5,879 nt of DNA, taken from an uncultured Desulfobacca sp. (lineage in GTDB: Bacteria; Desulfobacterota; Desulfobaccia; Desulfobaccales; Desulfobaccaceae). This document shows, piece by piece, positions 1 through 5,732 of this stretch; the stretch's first letter is position 1, and every line of letters begins with the position of its first letter. Under the pieces are notes generated by a model. That model saw nothing but the letters and a program-made list of their open reading frames with translations. It was not told where the DNA came from and did no database searches. A program made the position numbers and the translations under genes. The stretch spans positions 1-5,879 of the forward strand of contig CALGOE010000027.1 in assembly GCA_937958145.1 (NCBI GenBank), read 5' to 3'.

Positions 1-28
1 AACAGAAATCAGAAACCACCTTTAAGCC

Positions 29-913
29 ATGCCGAAACCACGTTTAGCCGTCATCGCCCGGGTCGGGGCGCACCGGGATTTTCTGGCCCGGGGGCTGCAG
101 CCGCAGCATTCGGCCTCATACGACACCCCCTTCGGGCGGAGCAATCCGGTCCATCTCTTCGCTTATCAAGACATCAGGTTTGCCGTCCTCTCCCGGCACG
201 GTGAGAGCGGCTATGAGGTCTCGGCCCCCTATGTCAACGACCGGGCCAACCTCTATGCCTTGAAAGCCCTGGGGGTGGAAAAAATCCTGGCCTGGTGCGC
301 GCCGGGGGCCATCAATGAAGCCATGGCGCCCGGAGACCTGGTCCTTCCCCACGATATCCTGGATGAAGGGCGCCAGCAGCCTTATACCTTTTTCCCCCAT
401 CGTGGTCTGGGTTTTGTGCGCCAGAATCCGGTCTTCTGTCCGGAGCTGCGGTTGGCACTGATTGCCGGTCTGAGCCGCGGGCCTTTCACCCTGCACCCCG
501 CCGGGGTCTACACGGCCACCACCGGACCGCGGCTGGAGACACCGGCGGAAATTCATAAATACAAGCTGTTGGGGGGCGATCTGGTGGGCATGACCCTGGT
601 GCCCGAGGTCTTTTTGGCCCGGGAACTGGAACTGTGCTATGCCCCAGTCTGTTATGTGGTCAATTACGCCGAAGGCATCAAAGACCGCCCCTATCAACCG
701 GGGGTCCTCTTCGAAGGCCTGGCCACACCGGCGGAAATCGCCCGGGTCCAGGAGGTGGAGGCCGCTTTTGCCGATCTGATTTTGCCCCTGCTGCCGGCCG
801 TGGCCGCTACCCCGCGGCGCTGCCCCTGCCCCTGGCTCATGGAACGGTATCGCCAACGGGGGGATATCGGCCCGGATTGGCGCCAGTGGTTTGCCCACAA
901 GGTCGAGGCTTAA
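29..913 (+). CDS. PNP/MTAP-family nucleoside phosphorylase, candidate futalosine-cleaving enzyme
   Basis: A 294-residue cytosolic protein of the trimeric purine nucleoside phosphorylase/5'-methylthioadenosine phosphorylase (MTAP) family; human MTAP has 283 residues. Visible family motifs are YDTPFG (31-36), SRHG (55-58), PGD (101-103), TGPRLET (165-171) and GMTLVPEVFLARE (187-199). From memory of the human proteins, Arg56-His57 and Thr189 match the MTAP phosphate/ribose residues R60, H61 and T197. The N-terminal GGTG phosphate loop is replaced by ARVG (10-13), and TTACG by WCAPG (89-93). Glu170 and Asn212 align with PNP E201 and N243, which read 6-oxopurines; MTAP has Ser and Asp there. A C-terminal Cys-X-Cys (265, 267) recalls archaeal homologues. 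The next gene starts 5 bases on, and mqnA follows. I infer cleavage of futalosine; MTA, 5'-deoxyadenosine or inosine remain possible. No ribosome binding site precedes the ATG, but it is the only plausible start. Family is sure, substrate is not. Confidence 0.7.
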   Translation: MPKPRLAVIARVGAHRDFLARGLQPQHSASYDTPFGRSNPVHLFAYQDIRFAVLSRHGESGYEVSAPYVNDRANLYALKALGVEKILAWCAPGAINEAMAPGDLVLPHDILDEGRQQPYTFFPHRGLGFVRQNPVFCPELRLALIAGLSRGPFTLHPAGVYTATTGPRLETPAEIHKYKLLGGDLVGMTLVPEVFLARELELCYAPVCYVVNYAEGIKDRPYQPGVLFEGLATPAEIARVQEVEAAFADLILPLLPAVAATPRRCPCPWLMERYRQRGDIGPDWRQWFAHKVEA

Positions 914-918
914 GACCG

Positions 919-2190
919 ATGGCCGGCGCCGGCGGTGAGAACGAGGCCATCATCATCCATCAGGCCCGCTGGCTGGTTCCCATCACCGGGCCGGTATTGG
1001 CCGGGGGGGCCGTGGCCACCAGGGCAGGGCGGATCCTGGCCGTAGGCCCGGCCGCGGCAGTGCGGGCCCAGGTTCAGGCTGCCCCTGCCCCGGTGAGATG
1101 CTTCGACCATGGCGACGGCGTCATCCTGCCGGGGCTGGTCAATACCCATACCCACCTGGAGTTCACCGCCCTGGCCGGCGCCATCCCGCCCCAGGACTCG
1201 TTGCCGTCCTGGCTGGCCGCAGCTATGGCCGGCTACGGCTCCCTGGCCCCGGCAGCCCTGGACCAGGGCATCCGGCAGGGGATCCGGGCCTTGCGGCGCT
1301 TCGGCACCGCCCTGGTGGCCGAGGTCAGCAACACCGGCCGCAGCCTGCCCTGGCTGGAAGCAGGCGGTCTGGCCTTCCATTATTTTTACGAGTGTTTGGG
1401 GTTTGATCTGCTCCATGACGGCCCTTTGGCCACGGATTTCCCGTTTCTGGCCGATCCTCGCCTGGCCGGACTGCCGGTGAGCGCCGCGGCCCATGCGCCG
1501 TATTCAGTCTCCGGGCCGTTGCTCCGGCGCCTTGCGGCCTGGAACCGGACCAGACAGCGGCCCGGCAGTGTCCATCTGGCTGAAGCGCCTGAGGAGTTGA
1601 GATTTCTCCGGCATGGGGACGGCCCCCTGCGGGATCTCCTCGTCCAGCGGGGCCGCTGGTACGAGGGCTATACACCGCCGGGTTGTTCGCCGGCGGTCTT
1701 TTTGGAACGCCTGGGGTTCTGGCAGGGGCCCTGTCTGGCGGTCCACGGTGTCTGCCTGACCGGGGAAGATCGGCAGGTCCTGGCCCGGCGGGGTGTTTTT
1801 CTGGCCCTCTGCCCCCGCTCCAACCAGCACACCGGTGTCGGCTGGCCCCAGGTGGCGGCTCTCTACCGGGCCGGGGTGCCCCTGACCCTGGGGACCGATT
1901 CCCTGGCCAGCACCCCTGATTTCAACCTTTTTCAGGAGATAAAACTCCTGTCTGAAATCTGCCCGGACTTACCCCCGGCGGCTTTTCTGGCCATGGCCAC
2001 CTGGAATGGGGCCGTGGCCTTGGGGCGGCAGCAGGATTTTGGCAGTATCAGCCCCGGCCGGCAGGCGGCGCTGCTGTTTTTGCCCCTGCCAGAGGGGGCC
2101 GAGCTCTGGTCAGGTCTCTTGGCGGCCGGTGTCCAGGGCCAAATTTACTGGCTGACCCCGGCCGGAAAGGAGATGGTGGATGGAACCTAA
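919..2190 (+). CDS. mqnX: Amidohydrolase, likely aminodeoxyfutalosine deaminase
   Basis: A 423-residue cytosolic metal-dependent hydrolase of the COG0402 (ATZ/TRZ, cytosine/MTA deaminase) branch. It probably converts 6-amino-6-deoxyfutalosine to futalosine with release of ammonia. A small N-terminal beta domain leads into PGLVNTHTHLEF, with metal ligands His77 and His79. Then come HAPYS (His192, probable substrate contact), HLAE (metal His219 and catalytic Glu222), VHGV (His276), CPRSN (298-302) and LGTDSLAS (metal Asp327). All expected catalytic positions are intact, and the length suits the family. The start at 919 lies 5 bases after the previous stop, with GAGG at 905-908 as a weak, rather distant ribosome binding site. 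The reading frame is open back to 634, but that part lies inside the previous gene. Adjacency to mqnA supports the futalosine role. Relatives deaminate MTA, S-adenosylhomocysteine or 5'-deoxyadenosine, and motifs alone do not separate these. Confidence 0.8.
   Translation: MAGAGGENEAIIIHQARWLVPITGPVLAGGAVATRAGRILAVGPAAAVRAQVQAAPAPVRCFDHGDGVILPGLVNTHTHLEFTALAGAIPPQDSLPSWLAAAMAGYGSLAPAALDQGIRQGIRALRRFGTALVAEVSNTGRSLPWLEAGGLAFHYFYECLGFDLLHDGPLATDFPFLADPRLAGLPVSAAAHAPYSVSGPLLRRLAAWNRTRQRPGSVHLAEAPEELRFLRHGDGPLRDLLVQRGRWYEGYTPPGCSPAVFLERLGFWQGPCLAVHGVCLTGEDRQVLARRGVFLALCPRSNQHTGVGWPQVAALYRAGVPLTLGTDSLASTPDFNLFQEIKLLSEICPDLPPAAFLAMATWNGAVALGRQQDFGSISPGRQAALLFLPLPEGAELWSGLLAAGVQGQIYWLTPAGKEMVDGT
2165..2172 (+). 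promoter_or_regulatory. Ribosome binding site for mqnA inside the upstream gene
   Basis: GAAAGGAG, with AAGGAG at 2167-2172, lies 7 bases before the ATG at 2180. It is the best Shine-Dalgarno match among the first three genes and sits wholly inside the deaminase coding sequence. It fixes the mqnA start and fits translational coupling across the 11-base gene overlap. Confidence 0.85.
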
Positions 2191-3001
2191 GGTGCGATTG
2201 GGGCGCATCCGTTATATCAATGTCTTGCCCATTTACTATGCCCTGGACCAGGCCTGGGTGGCCAACGGCTTTGCCGTGGAGACGGGCACGCCGGCGGAGC
2301 TGAACCAACGCCTGCGCCAGGGCTGCCTGGATGTCAGCGCCATTTCCTCCTATGAATATGGCCGCTACAGCGATCGCTACGTCCTTCTGCCCGACTTGGC
2401 CATTGCCACCCGGGGCGATGTGGGCAGCGTCCTGTTTTTCAGCCGGGTGCCCTTTCATCGCCTGACCGGCAAAGAGGTGCTCCTGAGCGCCGGCTCGGCC
2501 ACCTCTGCGGCCCTGGTGAAGATAGTCCTGGCCGAACTGTACGGGGCCAGACCCCTGTATCGGGTGGGCCCGGTCACGGACCGCTTTCTGGACGGCTGCT
2601 ACGGCATGCTGGCCATCGGCGATGAGGCCCTGCGACTCCAGGCCCGGGGCTGCTACCCCTATTTTCTGGACCTGGGCCGGGCCTGGGCCGACCTCACCGG
2701 CCTGCCCTTTGTCTTCGGCGTCTGGGCCGCCCGGGCGGATTTTGTGCAGCAGCACCCCGAGGCGGCACGCACCGTGCATCGCACCCTGTTGGCCGCCAAG
2801 GCCCTGGGCCTGCAATCATTGGCGGCCATCTGCCGGCAGGCGGCCACAGTGGTGCCTCTGCCGGAAGAAGCCTTAACTGCTTACTTTCAGCGGCTTAATT
2901 ATGACCTGGCGGCCGACCAGCAGGAGGGCTTGGCGGCCTTTTTCCGCTTTTTATGGCGTTATGGGGAGTTTGAAGAGTTGCCGCGACTGCGTTTTCTCTG
3001 A
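2180..3001 (+). CDS. mqnA: Chorismate dehydratase MqnA
   Basis: A 273-residue protein that dehydrates chorismate to 3-[(1-carboxyvinyl)oxy]benzoate, the first committed step of futalosine-dependent menaquinone synthesis. It has the periplasmic-binding-protein-like fold of the MqnA/MqnD family but no signal peptide, so it acts in the cytosol. Recognisable segments are GRIRYINVLPIYYAL (8-22), the substrate-cleft segment ISSYEYGRYSDRYVLLPD (55-72), FFSRVP (86-91), GCYGMLAIGDEAL (139-151) and DLGRAWADLTGLPFVFGVWA (164-183). The last two are highly typical of MqnA; MqnD has a different N-terminal signature. The length is normal. The start is set by AAGGAG seven bases upstream, and the gene overlaps the preceding deaminase by 11 bases in another frame, so the two are surely co-transcribed. 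Identification is confident. Confidence 0.95.
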   Translation: MEPKVRLGRIRYINVLPIYYALDQAWVANGFAVETGTPAELNQRLRQGCLDVSAISSYEYGRYSDRYVLLPDLAIATRGDVGSVLFFSRVPFHRLTGKEVLLSAGSATSAALVKIVLAELYGARPLYRVGPVTDRFLDGCYGMLAIGDEALRLQARGCYPYFLDLGRAWADLTGLPFVFGVWAARADFVQQHPEAARTVHRTLLAAKALGLQSLAAICRQAATVVPLPEEALTAYFQRLNYDLAADQQEGLAAFFRFLWRYGEFEELPRLRFL

Positions 3002-3133
3002 CGCTGGACCGGCCGACGTGGATCGCAGCCAACACGGCTGGGCACAGGGGTTGCCTGCCCTCCCCCCTTGCATTTAATCAACAACCTGCCCTGGCGGCGC
3101 CAAGGACCGGCCGGGAGACATAAAGGAACACCT
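3002..3133 (+). promoter_or_regulatory. Intergenic gap with a possible weak promoter before the ubiD-like gene
   Basis: This is the only sizeable gap inside the cluster. A possible sigma70-like promoter is TTGCCT (3051-3056) and TTTAAT (3073-3078) with a 16-base spacer, matching consensus at 4/6 and 5/6. A 5-bp inverted repeat, GGGCA (3040-3044) with TGCCC (3056-3060), could form a hairpin but has no T-run, so it is not a convincing terminator. The 10-mer GGACCGGCCG occurs twice, at 3006 and 3104. A good ribosome binding site, AAGGA (3123-3127), lies 6 bases before the ATG at 3134. The downstream genes may be read through from mqnA or from this promoter; the sequence does not decide. Confidence 0.35.
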
Positions 3134-4597
3134 ATGGGCTATGACAGCCTGCAAAAATTCATCAAGGTACTGGAAAAAGAACAGGAACTCGTCCGCATCC
3201 AGGAGCCGTTGAGCCCGTATCTGGAGATCACCGAGGTCACCGACCGGGTCTGTAAAATGGGCGGACCAGCGCTGCTCTGTGAAAATGTGCCGGGCTTTGA
3301 CATGCCCGTTCTCATGAACGCCTTCGGCTCCATGAAACGCATGTGTCTGGCCCTGGAGGTGGCCAGCTTTGAGGAGATCGCCGATGATATCCTGAGCTTC
3401 CTGGAAGCAGAGGCCCCGGATACCCTCTTTAAAAAGCTCAAATTGATCCCCAAACTGCGGCGTTTGGCCAATATCTTTCCCAAAACCGTCAGCCGGGCTC
3501 CCTGCCAGGAGATCGTCCTGCAAGGCGATGAGGTGGATCTTACGAAAATACCAGTACTTACTTGCTGGCCTCAGGACGGCGGCCCCTTCATTACTCTGCC
3601 GGTGGTGATTACGCACCACCCGGAGACCGGCAAGCGCAATGTGGGCATGTACCGGCTCCAGGTCTATGACCGCAACACCACAGGCATGCACTGGCACCGC
3701 CACAAGGGCGGCGCCGCCCACTACCGGGTGGCCGAACAGCGGGGTGAGCGCCTGCCGGCCGCAGTGGCCATCGGCCCCGACCCGGCGGTGACCTACGCAG
3801 CCACTGCGCCGCTCCCCGATGACCTGGACGAAATGCTGTTCGCCGGCTTCCTGCGCCAGGAACCCGTGGAACTGGTGAACTGCATCTCCGTGCCGTTGCA
3901 GGTCCCGGCGGCCTCGCAGATTGTCCTGGAAGGCTATATCGAACCGGGGGAGCGCCGTCTGGAAGGGCCCTTTGGCGATCACACCGGCTACTATTCCCTG
4001 GCCGATATGTATCCCGTTTTCCACGTCACCACCATGACCCGGCGGCGCCAGGCCGTCTACCCCGCCACCATCGTCGGCCGGCCGCCCATGGAAGACTGTT
4101 TCATGGCCAAGGCCACCGAACGCCTCTTCCTGCCCCTGATCAAGAAAACCCTGCCGGAAATCGTGGACATGAATTTACCGGTGGAGGGGGTCTTCCATAA
4201 CCTGGCCTTTATCGCCATCGACAAACGCTATCCCGGCCACGCCCGCAAGGTGATGCACGCTTTGTGGGGTTTGGGCCAGATGATGTTCACGAAAATCATG
4301 ATTGTGTTCGATAAAGAAGTTGATGTCCAGGATCTGGGCAACGTCCTGTGGCGCTTGGGCAACAATGTTGATCCCCGCCGGGATGTGGTCTTTGTGGATG
4401 GACCGGTGGACGCCTTGGATCATGCCTCGCCCCTGCCCCACTACGGTTCCAAGATGGGCATCGACGCCACCCGCAAATGGCCGGAAGAGGGCTTTACCCG
4501 GGATTGGCCGGAGGTCATTGCGATGGACCCGGAGGTGAAAAAGAAAATTGATCAGATCTGGGACCGGCTGGGGTTGGATAATGCCTCCAGACGGTAA
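3134..4597 (+). CDS. mqnL: UbiD-family prenyl-FMN decarboxylase (menaquinone branch)
   Basis: A 487-residue UbiD-family decarboxylase, close in length to E. coli UbiD (497). The family uses prenylated FMN made by UbiX to decarboxylate aromatic acids. Here the likely substrate is prenylated 1,4-dihydroxy-6-naphthoate, giving a demethylmenaquinone precursor. Typical segments are RNVGMYRLQVYD (168-179), HRHKGG (188-193), VAIGPDPA (211-218), VLEGYIEPGE (264-273), EGPFGDHTGYY (277-287), YPGHARKVM (366-374) and GSKMGIDATRKWP (438-450). By analogy with Fdc1, Asn169 belongs to the cofactor site and Arg174, Glu277 and Asp282 form the catalytic Arg-acid network; all are present. An ATG at 3134 with AAGGA six bases upstream is chosen over a TTG at 3068 that lacks a binding site. 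The prenyltransferase follows after 16 bases, as expected for a prenylate-then-decarboxylate pair. No UbiX is in the window. Ubiquinone synthesis is the alternative, but mqnA upstream argues for menaquinone. Confidence 0.88.
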   Translation: MGYDSLQKFIKVLEKEQELVRIQEPLSPYLEITEVTDRVCKMGGPALLCENVPGFDMPVLMNAFGSMKRMCLALEVASFEEIADDILSFLEAEAPDTLFKKLKLIPKLRRLANIFPKTVSRAPCQEIVLQGDEVDLTKIPVLTCWPQDGGPFITLPVVITHHPETGKRNVGMYRLQVYDRNTTGMHWHRHKGGAAHYRVAEQRGERLPAAVAIGPDPAVTYAATAPLPDDLDEMLFAGFLRQEPVELVNCISVPLQVPAASQIVLEGYIEPGERRLEGPFGDHTGYYSLADMYPVFHVTTMTRRRQAVYPATIVGRPPMEDCFMAKATERLFLPLIKKTLPEIVDMNLPVEGVFHNLAFIAIDKRYPGHARKVMHALWGLGQMMFTKIMIVFDKEVDVQDLGNVLWRLGNNVDPRRDVVFVDGPVDALDHASPLPHYGSKMGIDATRKWPEEGFTRDWPEVIAMDPEVKKKIDQIWDRLGLDNASRR

Positions 4598-4613
4598 CCG
4601 CCAACAAACGGGT

Positions 4614-5489
4614 ATGTTAGTTTCAAGGCAGGGGACTTTTTGGGGGAAAATAGCCATTCTCCTGGACATGATCAAGATCGAGCACACGGTCTTTGCCCTG
4701 CCCTTTGCCTTCATGGGGGCGCTGTTGGCGGCCCGGGGGCTGCCCACGGCCCGGCAGGCCTTTTTTATTGTGCTGGCCATGGTGGGGGCCCGCAGCGCCG
4801 CCATGGCCTTCAACCGCCTGGTGGACTGGCCCTATGACGCCAAAAACCCCCGCACCGCCAACCGGGCCCTGCCCCTGGGCCTCATCAGCCGCCGGGCTAC
4901 GGTCCTCTTTATTATGGCCAGTTCCCTGCTCTTTTTTCTGGCGGCCGGCCAGCTCAACGGGCTGAGCCTGGCCCTGTCGCCATTGGCGTTGGGGTGGGTC
5001 TTCTTCTATTCCTACACCAAACGCTTTACCTGGGCCTCCCACCTGGTCTTGGGCGCCGGGTTGGGCCTGGCGCCGCTGGGGGGGTGGATCGCCGTCCGGG
5101 GGGATATCGCAGTCTTACCCCTGCTGCTCTCTCTCTCCGTCCTGCTGTGGGTGGCCGGTTTCGATATCCTCTATGCCCTGCAGGATGAGGAGTTCGATCG
5201 GCAGGCCGGACTCCAGTCCCTCCCGGCCCGCTTGGGGCGGGTCCGGGCCATGCGGCTGGCCGCCGGCTTGCACGTCGGCGCCGGCGGCGGCTTTGTGGCC
5301 GTGGGTTGGGCCGCCGGCCTGGGACCTTTGTATTGGCTGGCCGCAACCGTGGCCGCCATACTGCTGGCCACGGAGCACGCCCTGCTCTCCCCCCAGGATC
5401 TGAGCCGTCTGAACCAGGCCTTTTTCACAGTCAACGGCCTCATCGGCCTGGTCCTGGGCGCCGCGACCCTCTTCAGCCTCTGGCCTTAA
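4614..5489 (+). CDS. mqnP: UbiA-family polyprenyltransferase (MqnP-like)
   Basis: A 291-residue integral inner-membrane protein with about eight or nine hydrophobic helices. It probably transfers a polyprenyl chain onto 1,4-dihydroxy-6-naphthoate in the late futalosine pathway. The two aspartate-rich Mg-diphosphate motifs are intact: NRLVDWPYD (Asn67, Asp71, Asp75) followed by AKNPRT, and DILYALQDEEFD (Asp184, Asp191, Asp195). The N-terminal DMIKIEHTVFALPFAFMGALL (18-38) is typical of the 4-hydroxybenzoate prenyltransferase-like subgroup found outside ubiquinone producers. The ATG at 4614 was chosen because it gives a normal N-terminus and a 16-base gap after the decarboxylase gene. ATGs at 4581 and 4548 are in frame but overlap that gene, and none of the three has a strong ribosome binding site, so the exact start is uncertain. 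UbiA or another aromatic prenyltransferase is the alternative; the context favours menaquinone. Confidence 0.85.
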   Translation: MLVSRQGTFWGKIAILLDMIKIEHTVFALPFAFMGALLAARGLPTARQAFFIVLAMVGARSAAMAFNRLVDWPYDAKNPRTANRALPLGLISRRATVLFIMASSLLFFLAAGQLNGLSLALSPLALGWVFFYSYTKRFTWASHLVLGAGLGLAPLGGWIAVRGDIAVLPLLLSLSVLLWVAGFDILYALQDEEFDRQAGLQSLPARLGRVRAMRLAAGLHVGAGGGFVAVGWAAGLGPLYWLAATVAAILLATEHALLSPQDLSRLNQAFFTVNGLIGLVLGAATLFSLWP

Positions 5490-5513
5490 TCATGGCTCAG
5501 CAAAGACTTACGA

Positions 5514-5536
5514 GGCGCCAAGGCGATTTTTTTCTT
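5514..5536 (+). terminator. Possible weak intrinsic terminator after the prenyltransferase gene
   Basis: A GC-rich inverted repeat, CGCC (5516-5519) with GGCG (5522-5525), is followed by A and seven Ts (5527-5533). The T-run is good but the stem is short and the loop would be only two bases, so a real hairpin must open at least one pair. It lies between the end of the prenyltransferase gene and a new promoter, which is where a terminator is expected. Confidence 0.35.
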
Positions 5537-5555
5537 GTAAAGCATAACTTTCTCC

Positions 5556-5585
5556 TTGACAATATTCACACTTTGGCCATAAAAT
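5556..5585 (+). promoter_or_regulatory. Strong sigma70-like promoter for the exported-protein gene
   Basis: A perfect -35 TTGACA (5556-5561) and a 5/6 -10 TAAAAT (5580-5585) are separated by 18 bases. Transcription would begin near 5592, leaving a leader of about 140 nt before the ATG at 5733. The surroundings are AT-richer than the coding regions. This separates the last gene from the menaquinone cluster. Confidence 0.8.
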
Positions 5586-5593
5586 GGCAGTAA

Positions 5594-5684
5594 TGGTAAA
5601 TACCAGGCGCATATCTTTTGCCCAGCAAAAGAGGATCGCCCAAAAGGAAGGGGGTGTAAGGGAAAACCACGACCTTGCGTATCC
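5594..5684 (+). ncRNA. Structured 5' leader of unknown class upstream of the exported-protein gene
   Basis: The leader can form several hairpins by inspection. Hairpin 1 is TGGT (5594-5597) with ACCA (5602-5605). Hairpin 2 is a perfect 7-bp stem, CTTTTGC (5615-5621) with GCAAAAG (5625-5631), closed by a CCA loop. It extends by one T-A pair and is enclosed by GGCG (5606-5609) with CGCC (5637-5640) across an internal loop. A third stem pairs GTAAGG (5656-5661) with CCTTGC (5673-5678), including one G-U pair. I do not recognise a known riboswitch consensus. It may stabilise the mRNA, bind a regulator, or be incidental. Confidence 0.35.
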
Positions 5685-5732
5685 AAAACTGTAGGGAATG
5701 CAATGGATAATCAAATCATTAAGGGGGGAAAC

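Noticed and set aside
116..898. Antisense open frame opposite the phosphorylase-family gene.
   Set aside because: The opposite strand has conserved family motifs; the antisense protein is Gly/Gln/Pro-rich with no recognisable fold.
634..918. N-terminal extension of the amidohydrolase frame back to 634 (518-residue version).
   Set aside because: It lies inside the preceding gene and encodes low-complexity Gly/Pro/Arg-rich sequence unlike the family; the ATG at 919 gives a normal amidohydrolase N-terminus.
2048..2815. Antisense open frame spanning the end of the deaminase gene and mqnA.
   Set aside because: It crosses two well-supported genes and has no motifs of its own.
3040..3060. Terminator after mqnA.
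   Set aside because: The 5-bp inverted repeat is not followed by a T-run.
3068..3133. Alternative TTG start for the ubiD-like gene.
   Set aside because: It has no ribosome binding site and adds a 22-residue stretch not typical of UbiD; the ATG at 3134 has a well-spaced AAGGA.
3074..4024. Long antisense open frame (316 codons) opposite the ubiD-like gene.
   Set aside because: The plus strand carries clear UbiD motifs throughout; the antisense product shows no domain and is a by-product of GC-rich codon use.
5594..5684. Leader as a known riboswitch (cyclic-di-GMP, guanidine, fluoride, TPP).
   Set aside because: The conserved core bases of those classes, as I recall them, are not found; only unclassified hairpins remain.
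5486..5714. Two short minus-strand open frames (66 and 68 codons) across the last intergenic region.
   Set aside because: They overlap a strong plus-strand promoter and leader and encode no recognisable protein.
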